Source of the DNA: Erysipelotrichaceae bacterium
GTDB taxonomy: Bacteria > Bacillota_I > Bacilli_A > Erysipelotrichales > Erysipelotrichaceae
Length of the DNA stretch: 5,779 nucleotides
NCBI GenBank assembly: GCA_024709285.1
Contig: JANJWY010000233.1
Coordinates: 1 to 5,779 of the forward strand
Direction: 5' to 3'
Shown here: piece after piece, positions 1 through 5,687 of the stretch
Numbering within the stretch: position 1 is the first letter of the stretch
Layout: each line of letters starts with the position of its first letter
The notes under the pieces: model-generated
Told to the model about the DNA's origin: nothing
The model's input: the letters and a program-made list of their open reading frames with translations, nothing else
Databases searched by the model: none
Translations under genes and position numbers: made by a program

Positions 1-612
1 GGCCGCATTGACGACCAAATCGGTCGTGTACGTTTCTTTTGTTGTTTCAACGGAAATGATTCTGTTTCCCTTGCGATTGATCTTTTTCACTTCCTCAAAG
101 AATGAGAAGGTGACACCCAAGCGCTTTGCGGCTAACATGTAGGCCTCTGTCATTTTAAAAGGGTTCAGATGTCCGTCGGTCGGACAGAAAGTTGCGGAAA
201 CAAATGCATCGGGATTTAAGTGAGGTACGATTTTCAGTGCTTCTTCCTTAGAAAGCAGCGAAGAGGGGATATTCAGCGAATTCTGCAGTTCGACATTTTT
301 AATAAATTGCTGATGCTCTTGCTCACTGGTCGCTAAAATCAGATAACCTTCCTGTTTAAATTCCAGATTACCGGGATATTCCAGGATTTCTTTGGCATGT
401 TCAAAAAAATCAATGCTCTTTTTGGCTAACAGACAGTTGGTTTCGGTATTCCATTGCTGACGGACACCGGCACCGCAACGTCCGGTCGCACCACTGGTAA
501 AGTAGCTTTTGTCGACGACATGAATATCTTTCATTCCTTTTTTCGCCAGATTATAGGCAATGCTGACACCGGAAATCCCGGCGCCGATGATCAGACAATT
601 AACATTCTTCAT
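1..612 (-). CDS. DAO-fold FAD-dependent oxidoreductase, beta (catalytic) subunit of an amine/amino-acid dehydrogenase, C-terminus missing
   Basis: The first 204 residues are present; the rest lies beyond the left edge. The protein opens MKNVNCLIIGAGISG, with the dinucleotide-binding GAGISG at residues 10-15 and an acidic D34 ending the second strand, as in the glycine/sarcosine oxidase and D-amino-acid dehydrogenase (DAO) fold. Near residues 41-54 it has S-GATGRCGAGVRQQW, the FAD-contacting loop that in this family follows the first Rossmann unit and resembles beta subunits of multi-subunit dehydrogenases. By family knowledge it would oxidise a secondary amine or amino acid (sarcosine, proline, hydroxyproline and opines are known substrates) and pass electrons to the partner Fe-S and flavin subunits rather than to oxygen. 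It is the last visible gene of the operon and its start overlaps the BFD-like gene by 14 bases. The substrate cannot be deduced. Family call is secure; role as beta subunit is inferred from context. Confidence 0.88.
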   Translation of the reverse strand, partial: MKNVNCLIIGAGISGVSIAYNLAKKGMKDIHVVDKSYFTSGATGRCGAGVRQQWNTETNCLLAKKSIDFFEHAKEILEYPGNLEFKQEGYLILATSEQEHQQFIKNVELQNSLNIPSSLLSKEEALKIVPHLNPDAFVSATFCPTDGHLNPFKMTEAYMLAAKRLGVTFSFFEEVKKINRKGNRIISVETTKETYTTDLVVNAA

Positions 613-880
613 CGCTGCCCTCCGCAATTGATTTCAAAGGTACGCCCAGAATCATCGGCCGGATCTTATGAACCGGCACATCCTCCACCTTTATATGGAG
701 ATAATTGGCAATCTCTCTTTGAATTAAGTGACCGCAAGTGTTGGCTTGGCAAGGACCCATCCCCACCCGAAGCAATCGCTTGAGATCTTCAAAATTCGTA
801 TGTCCCTGATCTAAGTAATCATGAATCTGTTGCAATGTGACATCTTCGCAACGGCAAATGATGATATCTTTTTTATTCAT
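599..880 (-). CDS. Stand-alone BFD-like [2Fe-2S] protein
   Basis: A 93-residue protein with the cysteine pattern of bacterioferritin-associated-ferredoxin (BFD) domains: C9-x-C11 (IICRCED) near the N-terminus and C44-x4-C49 in GMGPCQANTC. These four cysteines should bind one [2Fe-2S] cluster. In proteobacterial HcnB, octopine oxidase and D-hydroxyproline dehydrogenase alpha subunits, this domain is fused to the C-terminus of the NAD/FAD-type subunit. Here it is a separate gene, two genes downstream of that subunit, so it probably supplies the missing cluster in trans. Its start overlaps the upstream ferredoxin stop by 8 bases, and its TAA stop overlaps the start of the DAO-fold gene. The Shine-Dalgarno is poor (only GAAAG-like), consistent with translational coupling. 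After the last cysteine come about 44 residues without a recognisable motif. Confidence 0.87.
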   Translation of the reverse strand: MNKKDIIICRCEDVTLQQIHDYLDQGHTNFEDLKRLLRVGMGPCQANTCGHLIQREIANYLHIKVEDVPVHKIRPMILGVPLKSIAEGSDEEC

Positions 881-1358
881 GTTCTTTCACCCGTATCGTC
901 GAAAACTGATGCAGATATATTGCATCGACTACGACTGTCAGTATGGCTGTTCTGTCCTGACGTTTTGTGAAGGAAACATTCTCAATCAGTGCATCGCAGA
1001 GGATGTTCCCGTTTCGGTCGATTCCATGGCAGATGTCGCCTTTTTTTGGTATAGGTAACATTTCGTAGGGGATTCGGAATACTGCCTGATCGCCACGCAA
1101 CTGTGCGACCATGATGGCTAATCCGGGACAGCTGAAAATACAAATCCCGCAGCCGGTACATACATCCACATGTAACTCAGGTTTATCGTTGATATTCTCG
1201 CCGATTTCAATCGCATTCACCGGACAGCTGGTACTGCAGGGATTGCACGGTATTTCCTCAAAGCACTCAAGAATCGCCTTGGGCTTGATCAGAGTCTGCT
1301 TATCGGGAAAAAGATCAGCGATCTGTTCGGGGGCTGCTACACCGTCTTTATTCAACAT
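873..1358 (-). CDS. Ferredoxin subunit with 4Fe-4S motifs and an extra C-terminal domain
   Basis: A 161-residue protein. Residues 67-78 show a classic 4Fe-4S motif, C67-x2-C70-x2-C73-x3-C77-P. A less regular motif lies upstream: C38-x2-C41-x3-C45-P, with C32 as a possible extra ligand, so a second cluster is likely but its ligand set is uncertain. After the ferredoxin part, roughly residues 85-161 form a beta-rich stretch (for example LPIPKKGDICHGIDRNG near 101-117) that I do not recognise as a named domain. It probably serves as an electron-transfer subunit of the dehydrogenase, comparable in idea to the ferredoxin-like subunits of archaeal dye-linked L-proline dehydrogenase. The ATG overlaps the end of the alpha-subunit gene by 11 bases; a GGAGG sits 12 bases upstream, a rather long spacing. 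In-frame TTG at codon 2 is an alternative but less likely start. Confidence 0.87.
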   Translation of the reverse strand: MLNKDGVAAPEQIADLFPDKQTLIKPKAILECFEEIPCNPCSTSCPVNAIEIGENINDKPELHVDVCTGCGICIFSCPGLAIMVAQLRGDQAVFRIPYEMLPIPKKGDICHGIDRNGNILCDALIENVSFTKRQDRTAILTVVVDAIYLHQFSTIRVKEHE

Positions 1359-2442
1359 GTTGTTTAGCGTCCTCCATTTTTTTCAAGCCGACTTTGGTTT
1401 TCTTGCCAAATGGCCCATCTCTTAATAAAAACAGTTCTTTTTCATATTTATCAACCAGATGCTGATGCTCGGGATGCTTTTTATTCAGGTATTCACTTAA
1501 ATACAGACCGCCCAAAAATCCTTCCATCATCGCTGCGCTGGCTTCCTCAATTCCGACACAATCCCCCACGGCGAATATGGCCGGCAAGGATGTCTGAAAG
1601 CGGCTGTTGATCAAAGGCACAAATCCGCCCAATTCCGGAATATATTTGGTTTGTGCACCGAGCATTGATAACAGATGGTGCATCGGAGACAAACCGACCG
1701 ATATGCACAGGGCATCACAAGCAATGATCCGTGACGAACCGGGGATTTCTTTGAAATTCTCATCGAGCGCTACGATTTCGACGGCTTCCACATGATCAGA
1801 GCCAATAGCTCGTTTGATGGTCGTCGAAGTGATTATTTTGGTGCCCAATCGAACCAGTTTTGAAGCATGTACTTTATAGCCGCCGATAAACGGTGCGGCT
1901 TCGACGATGGTCGAAACAAAAGCGCCAGCCTGAATGAGTTGATAAGAGACGATAAGTCCGATATTCCCGCTGCCGACCATGACTACATTTTTCCCTGGCA
2001 AAACTCCGTAAATGTTCATTAAGGTTTGTATGGCCCCGGCACCGTAGACTCCGGGAAGATCATTGTTTTCAAATGCCAGAAATTTCTCGCTGGCGCCGGT
2101 GGCAATAAGTAAAGCCTCTCCTTGATAACGCGTATACTCTTGTCCGCACAAAACAGTAAGAACCTGGTCTTTATAAACTCCAACCACCGTTGTATTAAGT
2201 AAAACCGTCAGTTTCGGATGGTCAATGATTTCACTGATAAGTTTTTCTGCGATGTCAAATCCGCGCCACTTGGCATACTGGTTCTTCGAACCGAAAAACT
2301 TATGCGTCTGTTTTGTGAGCTGGCCACCCAGCTTAGCGCTGCGTTCAATGAGCAGCACTTCGCAATCCGCAGCCAAGGCCATCGAAGCCGCACAAAGTCC
2401 GGCCGGACCGCCGCCGACAATGATACATTCCTTTTTTATCAT
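1348..2442 (-). CDS. FAD/NAD(P)-dependent oxidoreductase, alpha subunit of a multi-subunit amine dehydrogenase
   Basis: A 364-residue pyridine-nucleotide-disulfide-oxidoreductase-fold protein. It has an N-terminal FAD motif GGGPAG (10-15), acidic E33 at the end of the second strand, ATG at 114-116, a second nucleotide-binding motif GSGNIG (157-162), and the C-terminal flavin-binding FAVGD (290-294). No redox-active CxxC disulfide pair is visible, so it is not a thioredoxin-reductase-like enzyme. It matches the alpha subunits of D-hydroxyproline dehydrogenase, HcnB and octopine oxidase, but it ends about 70 residues after FAVGD and lacks their C-terminal BFD-type [2Fe-2S] domain, which is encoded separately downstream. 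The start has AAAGGAG seven bases upstream, and its ATG overlaps the preceding gene's TGA as ATGA, so the two are probably translationally coupled. NAD(P) versus a second flavin or nucleotide at GSGNIG cannot be settled from sequence alone. Confidence 0.9.
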   Translation of the reverse strand: MIKKECIIVGGGPAGLCAASMALAADCEVLLIERSAKLGGQLTKQTHKFFGSKNQYAKWRGFDIAEKLISEIIDHPKLTVLLNTTVVGVYKDQVLTVLCGQEYTRYQGEALLIATGASEKFLAFENNDLPGVYGAGAIQTLMNIYGVLPGKNVVMVGSGNIGLIVSYQLIQAGAFVSTIVEAAPFIGGYKVHASKLVRLGTKIITSTTIKRAIGSDHVEAVEIVALDENFKEIPGSSRIIACDALCISVGLSPMHHLLSMLGAQTKYIPELGGFVPLINSRFQTSLPAIFAVGDCVGIEEASAAMMEGFLGGLYLSEYLNKKHPEHQHLVDKYEKELFLLRDGPFGKKTKVGLKKMEDAKQHVE

Positions 2443-2744
2443 TTGTAAACTCCTTTATCCATTTGTCTTGATACGACCATATTTTCTTCCAGGGGCGTAA
2501 TGCATGTCCGTACATTCGGCACACCGTTAACGACCATGTTGCACGAAGCACAGTTGCCGATGGCACAATAAAAACCGCGCGGGCGATTTTTTTTGATGCT
2601 ATGACCCAACGTCATAATGCCTAAAGCACTCAATGCCGAGGCGATCGTATCGCCCTTGATTCCTTTGACGCTTTGACCTTCAAATGTGAAGGTGATTTCT
2701 TCATTTTGTGTAAATGTCAGGATCGGATGATTCTTGATGCGCAT
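2439..2744 (-). CDS. Small [2Fe-2S] ferredoxin-like protein, gamma subunit of the dehydrogenase
   Basis: A 101-residue protein of the Fer2_4 type (the domain found at the N-terminus of sarcosine oxidase alpha and as HcnA or hydroxyproline dehydrogenase gamma). It starts with a beta-rich ubiquitin-like fold (TFTFEGQSVKGIKGDTIASAL, about residues 18-38) and carries the ligand set C60-x4-C65-x2-C68-x12-C81, within FYCAIGNCASCNM and RTC. It should bind one [2Fe-2S] cluster and accept or relay electrons from the flavin subunits. It is the first gene of the five-gene operon, and its TGA overlaps the alpha-subunit ATG. The chosen ATG fits the family N-terminus (MRI-NHP), but the nearest purine-rich stretch (AAAGG) is 13 bases away, so initiation may be weak or the leader unusual; no better in-frame start is visible upstream. 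Confidence 0.9.
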   Translation of the reverse strand: MRIKNHPILTFTQNEEITFTFEGQSVKGIKGDTIASALSALGIMTLGHSIKKNRPRGFYCAIGNCASCNMVVNGVPNVRTCITPLEENMVVSRQMDKGVYK

Positions 2745-2774
2745 AAAGTAAAAAATGCCTTTCTTTGTGTCTTG

Positions 2775-2803
2775 ATTTTATCATATTTCACCCATCAATA
2801 AAA
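2775..2803 (-). promoter_or_regulatory. Candidate promoter for the dehydrogenase operon
   Basis: Read on the minus strand, TTTTAT is followed 17 bases later by TAAAAT, which is 5 of 6 to the sigma-A -10 box. The -35 half is poor (3 of 6). An overlapping alternative -10, TATGAT, lies at 2780-2785. Transcription would start near 2768, leaving a leader of about 25 bases. It is the only reasonable candidate I see upstream of the first gene, but the match is weak. Confidence 0.35.
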
Positions 2804-2845
2804 GATAGGTGTGTGGACTTTCATGAATGGATAAACAGCGATAAA

Positions 2846-2874
2846 GTGCAATGACGGCTAAAAAATGGTACAAT
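2846..2874 (+). promoter_or_regulatory. Candidate extended -10 promoter for the baeRF gene
   Basis: TACAAT at 2869-2874 is preceded by TGg (2866-2868), giving an extended -10 element. The -35 position (2846-2851, GTGCAA) matches poorly, which is typical when an extended -10 is present. Transcription would start near 2881, giving an untranslated leader of about 73 bases that holds the hairpin at 2915-2930 and a strong ribosome binding site. Confidence 0.55.
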
Positions 2875-2914
2875 ATAGACATAAGAACGAAACAACATCA
2901 TATCAGGACGAATT

Positions 2915-2930
2915 GCGAAATCATTTTCGC
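2915..2930 (+). other. Small perfect hairpin in the baeRF leader
   Basis: GCGAAA and TTTCGC form a perfect 6-bp inverted repeat around a TCAT loop, 10 bases before the AGGAGG ribosome binding site and followed by GTTTTAATAA. It could stabilise the leader mRNA or be a weak attenuator. The short stem and interrupted T run argue against an efficient terminator. Confidence 0.4.
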
Positions 2931-2953
2931 GTTTTAATAAAGGAGGATATCTT

Positions 2954-4090
2954 ATGACATATAAAATCGTAAAGAATTTTCCACAGGATTTGCCGTTAAA
3001 TGCTGAAGGCCCCTTTGTGAGTCTGTATCAGACCACACAGGTTTTTCCGCTAAACAAGGGCAATATCATCACTTTTAAAAATCTTGTCAAAGAAGCGACT
3101 GCTGAGTTGGAAAAACATTTAGGCAGACGCGAAGTGGAAGAATTTGTTGAACCGCTCCAAGAAATAATCAACGATCTTGATTTTTGGGTATATGCCACAC
3201 AGGGAATTGCTCTTTATTTAAACAAAGACGAATGTCTTGTGTTTCGTACGAATCAACCTGTAGAGAATCAGGTCTTTGTTTCACAAAAAATGCACATCCG
3301 ACCGGCAGTCGCAGCTTTTCAGAATCCGATAGAAGCATATGTTTTGGCATTGTCGAAAGACAACTTCAAAGTTTATCACTGTGATTTTCACTCCGTTGAG
3401 AAGGTAGAACTGGATAAATCCGTTGAAACAACACTGACTGCAGTACTGGGAGATCAGAAAACGGATGCCTTTGTCGGCTTTGGTTCTACCGGCACCCGTA
3501 ATTCGACCGGTTTGTTTTACGGACAAGGCGGAAAGAAAGAAGAAGTGGATATCGATACCGAGAAGTTTTTCCGATATGCAGATAAAACCGTTTTTGATGA
3601 GTTATCAAAGAAAAAGGCAATTCCGGTCATACTGACTGCCACCAGTAAAAATCAGACATTGTTTCGTAAAACCAGTAACAACCCGTATTTGATGTCCGAG
3701 GGCATCGCATTCTCACCGGAAGCATTATCTGAAGAACAGCTTTGTGAATATGCCAGAGAAATCTTGCAACCGGAAAAACAAAAACGGCTGGAAGTGCTGG
3801 TTGATCGGGCAAGAAAGGCATTAGCCGATCAAAGAGCTGTTGATCACATCGATGATGTCGCAATTGCGGCTATTTCGGGTCGGATAGAAACCTTGTTGAT
3901 CGATTATGATAAACGATATATGGGTGACATCGATTGGCAGAATCTGAAGATCACCAGAAAAGATGCGAATCATGGCATTGATCTGTTTGAAGAAGTAACT
4001 CAAGTCGCACTAAAGAGCAAAGGGCAAGTGTATATCATCGATGCTGCCATGATGCCCACCAAGACAGGGATTTGCGCAATCTATCGATAA
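2954..4090 (+). CDS. Bacterial archaeo-eukaryotic release factor (eRF1/Pelota-like, baeRF) family protein
   Basis: A 378-residue protein that I recognise as a bacterial relative of eRF1/Pelota (baeRF group; family 6 or a close one is my best guess). The N-terminal part has the characteristic VSLYQTTQVFP (22-32) and FKNLVKEA (41-48), then DFWVYATQG-ALYL (76-89). The central domain holds a glycine-rich loop GSTGTRNSTGLFYGQGGKKEE (177-197) followed by FFRYADKTVFDEL (205-217), where eRF1 carries its catalytic loop. The C-terminal part (about 300-378: GRIETLLID, then VTQVALKSKGQVYIID and MMPTKTGICAIYR) matches the L7Ae/L30e-like domain. There is no canonical GGQ, so peptide release is not expected. 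Related bacterial proteins (Balon, mycobacterial Rv2629) bind the ribosomal A site in hibernation; a rescue or hibernation role here is inference. It has AGGAGG with 7-base spacing and appears to be a single-gene unit ended by the terminator at 4107-4130. Confidence 0.83.
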   Translation: MTYKIVKNFPQDLPLNAEGPFVSLYQTTQVFPLNKGNIITFKNLVKEATAELEKHLGRREVEEFVEPLQEIINDLDFWVYATQGIALYLNKDECLVFRTNQPVENQVFVSQKMHIRPAVAAFQNPIEAYVLALSKDNFKVYHCDFHSVEKVELDKSVETTLTAVLGDQKTDAFVGFGSTGTRNSTGLFYGQGGKKEEVDIDTEKFFRYADKTVFDELSKKKAIPVILTATSKNQTLFRKTSNNPYLMSEGIAFSPEALSEEQLCEYAREILQPEKQKRLEVLVDRARKALADQRAVDHIDDVAIAAISGRIETLLIDYDKRYMGDIDWQNLKITRKDANHGIDLFEEVTQVALKSKGQVYIIDAAMMPTKTGICAIYR

Positions 4091-4106
4091 AAGGCAGCAG
4101 AACTGA

Positions 4107-4130
4107 AAAAACCGTGAAATCACGGTTTTT
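4107..4130. terminator. Bidirectional intrinsic terminator between convergent genes
   Basis: AAAAACCGTG pairs with CACGGTTTTT across an AAAT loop, a perfect 10-bp stem with a T run on either strand. It lies 16 bases after the baeRF stop codon. The stem and loop also contain the last codons and the TGA stop (4120-4122) of the convergent membrane-protein gene, so it should serve both units. Confidence 0.85.
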
Positions 4131-4557
4131 CTTTGAGTGAAAGCAGCAACATCACGATGGCCAAGGGGAGTATGATCCAATTGGCAAACCCTCCGGGAGG
4201 GGTATGAAAGAGGATGGGTGGTTTGATGACACCGACCATCATCCGACCCAATGTCTCAATAATCAAGATGACAAACATCAGCGGGATCAGGCTTTTATAC
4301 CGAAATGCGACAAGCAGTTGAATAAGCGCATAAACGACTTGAGAAACACCCCACAGTCCAAATGCAAAGATAACATTAGCGCTGCCGAGCGACAGATCTA
4401 GTCCTGCGATGACACTTGCACCGCCATCCGGAAGAAAAACATGAATGAGACTTCGGGTGAAACTGATTACAGAGATAAACACAAAAAAGACATAGGCACT
4501 TTTTGCACCTGAGTAAGAGTTGTCCGCGGATTTCGGTAAAATGCGTTGCATGATCAT
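4120..4557 (-). CDS. Four-helix membrane protein, paralogue of its upstream neighbour
   Basis: A 145-residue integral membrane protein of unknown function with four predicted helices near residues 21-41, 60-84, 88-111 and 124-141, and a short polar N-terminus. Notable residues are R35, H39 and F41 at the end of helix 1, an AGLDLS motif (51-56) in the first loop, and FRYKSLIPLMF (85-95) entering helix 3. The general pattern is familiar from uncharacterised conserved membrane proteins, but I cannot name the family. It shares R-x3-H-x-F and LDL at identical spacing with the upstream gene, so the two arose by duplication. Its ATG overlaps the upstream TGA (ATGA), suggesting translational coupling; an alternative ATG lies at codon 3. 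Its stop codon sits inside the shared terminator. Confidence 0.85.
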   Translation of the reverse strand: MIMQRILPKSADNSYSGAKSAYVFFVFISVISFTRSLIHVFLPDGGASVIAGLDLSLGSANVIFAFGLWGVSQVVYALIQLLVAFRYKSLIPLMFVILIIETLGRMMVGVIKPPILFHTPPGGFANWIILPLAIVMLLLSLKEKP

Positions 4558-4976
4558 GATTTTTTTACCTTGCGATTATCCCAGAAATATTTAATGACGG
4601 TAAGTAAGCATATCAGCAAATACGCCATCATGATGTACATTCCGCTAAACGCATTGCTGCCTCGCGTCAGACCGACCAGACGTATGGCTATTGTTCCCAG
4701 AGCATATGCGGCAAGGATGCACGTCAGCATATAAACAGATAAATGTCTGGCTTTTTTGGCAATCAGGATAAAAATAAATCCGGTCAGATAATTGGATATG
4801 CCAAAGGCCGCAAGTAGTAATAACTGAGCATCTTTAGCCACTGTCAAATCCAGCTTAGCAAAGGTATCGACTGCCCAGTATATATTGAATGTATGCATAA
4901 AACCACGGATCAAATCAAATATACCAATCAACAACAATATCAGCGATGGGAAAGCATGTATGTCTTTCGTTTTCAT
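4554..4976 (-). CDS. Four-helix membrane protein, first gene of the paralogous pair
   Basis: A 140-residue integral membrane protein with helices near residues 9-27, 51-73, 80-102 and 110-130 and a basic C-terminus (NRKVKKS), which suggests that end is cytoplasmic. Function is unknown. It carries R24, H28 and F30 after helix 1 and KLDLT (41-45) in the first loop, matching the downstream paralogue without gaps over about 60 residues (13 identities by eye). Two adjacent ATG codons are possible. A GGAGG at 4981-4985 is 1 base from the first (4977-4979) and 4 from the second (4974-4976), so I chose the second, though even that spacing is short. It is transcribed divergently from the TetR-family gene, which makes it a likely target of that regulator. 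Confidence 0.84.
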   Translation of the reverse strand: MKTKDIHAFPSLILLLIGIFDLIRGFMHTFNIYWAVDTFAKLDLTVAKDAQLLLLAAFGISNYLTGFIFILIAKKARHLSVYMLTCILAAYALGTIAIRLVGLTRGSNAFSGMYIMMAYLLICLLTVIKYFWDNRKVKKS

Positions 4977-4980
4977 CATT

Positions 4981-4985
4981 CCTCC
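4981..4985 (-). promoter_or_regulatory. Shine-Dalgarno of the first membrane-protein gene
   Basis: GGAGG on the minus strand lies immediately before two consecutive ATG codons. Its closeness favours the second ATG (4974-4976) as the start, as the first would leave only one spacer base. Confidence 0.6.
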
Positions 4986-4988
4986 ATA

Positions 4989-5008
4989 TACGATACAAAT
5001 GTATTGTA
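4989..5008. promoter_or_regulatory. Candidate TetR-family operator (imperfect 20-bp palindrome)
   Basis: TACGATACAAATGTATTGTA pairs with itself at 8 of 10 positions, with a perfect core ATACA-AA-TGTAT. It lies in the 100-bp region between the divergent membrane and tetR-like genes. It sits just downstream of the proposed minus-strand start site and overlaps the candidate -35 of the regulator, the usual place for an autoregulated TetR operator. Binding is inferred. Confidence 0.5.
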
Positions 5009-5032
5009 ATTAAGAGTATTGTATGGTATATC
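5004..5032 (+). promoter_or_regulatory. Candidate promoter for the TetR-family gene
   Basis: TTGTAA (5004-5009) is followed after 17 bases by TATATC (5027-5032). Transcription would start near 5039, about 40 bases before the ATG. It overlaps the minus-strand promoter and the palindrome, so the two directions may compete. The -10 match is only fair. Confidence 0.4.
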
Positions 5033-5046
5033 CAAGATATATACAA
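5018..5046 (-). promoter_or_regulatory. Candidate promoter for the membrane-protein pair
   Basis: Read on the minus strand, TTGTAT (5041-5046) and TACAAT (5018-5023) are separated by exactly 17 bases, a good sigma-A-type match. The start site would fall near 5011, immediately upstream of the palindrome at 4989-5008, so a bound repressor would block it. Confidence 0.55.
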
Positions 5047-5080
5047 GGCAGTATCGCAATGTGGAACAGAGGTAAATCAT

Positions 5081-5647
5081 ATGTATCATATATCCAGTGA
5101 TAAAAGGTCTGTGCAGTCGGTTCAGATGATCATCAATGCACTTTTGCAGTTATTGAATCATAAACAATTGCACAAGATTTCAATCAAAGATTTGTGTGAG
5201 TCTGCCGGTGTCGGTCGGGTCACTTTTTATCGGCACTTTGATTCTGTCGATGATGTTCTTAGAAGACATTGTGATGATCGCTTTGATCAACTTAAACAAT
5301 ATCTTATGCACTATTATAAAGAGTTTCCTTCAGAACCTTTCCTCAAGCCGCTGTTACTGTACTGGTATCACGATTCACAGATTCTGGAAATCCTGATCAG
5401 ATACAACAAGCAAGACATGATCCGAGAGGCTTTTATGCAGATGATTCAAACATTAAAGAAAAAATCCGAGAAAACCGGTGTTCTAGATGACAATATGAGT
5501 TCCTATCAGCTGGTCATACAAAGTTCGGTAGCTATCGCCGTGTTGGGCAAGTGGATTGAAAATGGTAAAGATGTGCCTCCGGAAGTATTGTCACGATCGA
5601 TATTGACAGCGATGAGAGAACCGGTAAACATTAATTTTGAAAATTGA
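5081..5647 (+). CDS. TetR/AcrR-family transcriptional regulator
   Basis: A 188-residue protein with an N-terminal TetR helix-turn-helix: ALLQLLNHKQLHKISIKDLCESAGVGRVTFYRHF spans about residues 20-53, with the recognition helix around GVGRVTFYRHF (43-53) followed by DSVDDVL. The C-terminal half is all-helical and ends with AIAVLGKWIENG (151-162) and PPEVLSRSI, resembling the TetR_C_8 ligand-binding type seen in DhaS-like Firmicutes regulators. The start at 5081 is chosen because AGAGG precedes it by 8 bases and the residues upstream in the same frame do not resemble a TetR N-terminus. It is divergent from the two membrane-protein genes and followed 62 bases later by a lipoprotein gene. Repression of itself and its neighbours is likely; the ligand is unknown. 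Confidence 0.92.
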   Translation: MYHISSDKRSVQSVQMIINALLQLLNHKQLHKISIKDLCESAGVGRVTFYRHFDSVDDVLRRHCDDRFDQLKQYLMHYYKEFPSEPFLKPLLLYWYHDSQILEILIRYNKQDMIREAFMQMIQTLKKKSEKTGVLDDNMSSYQLVIQSSVAIAVLGKWIENGKDVPPEVLSRSILTAMREPVNINFEN

Positions 5648-5658
5648 GAGTATAAGTT

Positions 5659-5687
5659 TTGTAAAATTAAATTGTATATGATATTTT
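5659..5687 (+). promoter_or_regulatory. Candidate promoter of the lipoprotein gene
   Basis: TTGTAA (5659-5664) and TATTTT (5682-5687) are separated by 17 bases in the AT-rich gap after the regulator. I see no hairpin terminator for the regulator in this gap, so readthrough from tetR is also possible. Confidence 0.45.

Noticed and set aside
454..1425. Plus-strand open frames opposite the dehydrogenase operon
   Set aside because: They lie antisense to well-supported genes with conserved cysteine and flavin motifs, lack domain signatures and have no convincing ribosome binding sites.
2208..2566. Alternative frames around the alpha/gamma junction
   Set aside because: They are Ser/Arg-rich shadow translations overlapping the Fer2 and FAD-domain genes with no recognisable motif.
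2915..2940. Leader hairpin as a terminator or riboswitch
   Set aside because: The stem is only 6 bp, the T run is interrupted (GTTTTAATAA), and no conserved riboswitch core is visible; kept only as a leader hairpin.
2745..2953. Small RNA or extra gene in the 209-bp divergent gap
   Set aside because: Apart from promoter candidates and the leader hairpin I see no open frame with an RBS and no strong fold.
3168..4003. Minus-strand open frames inside the baeRF gene
   Set aside because: They are antisense shadows of a full-length family match and carry no own motif or RBS.
4946..5080. N-terminal extension of the TetR-family protein from an upstream ATG
   Set aside because: It would add 45 residues unlike any TetR N-terminus, run through the divergent promoter region and overlap the membrane-protein gene, while the ATG at 5081 has a good RBS.
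5196..5396. Small hydrophobic open frame inside the TetR-family gene
   Set aside because: It is fully contained in another frame of a clear HTH regulator, and its composition comes from the frame shift.
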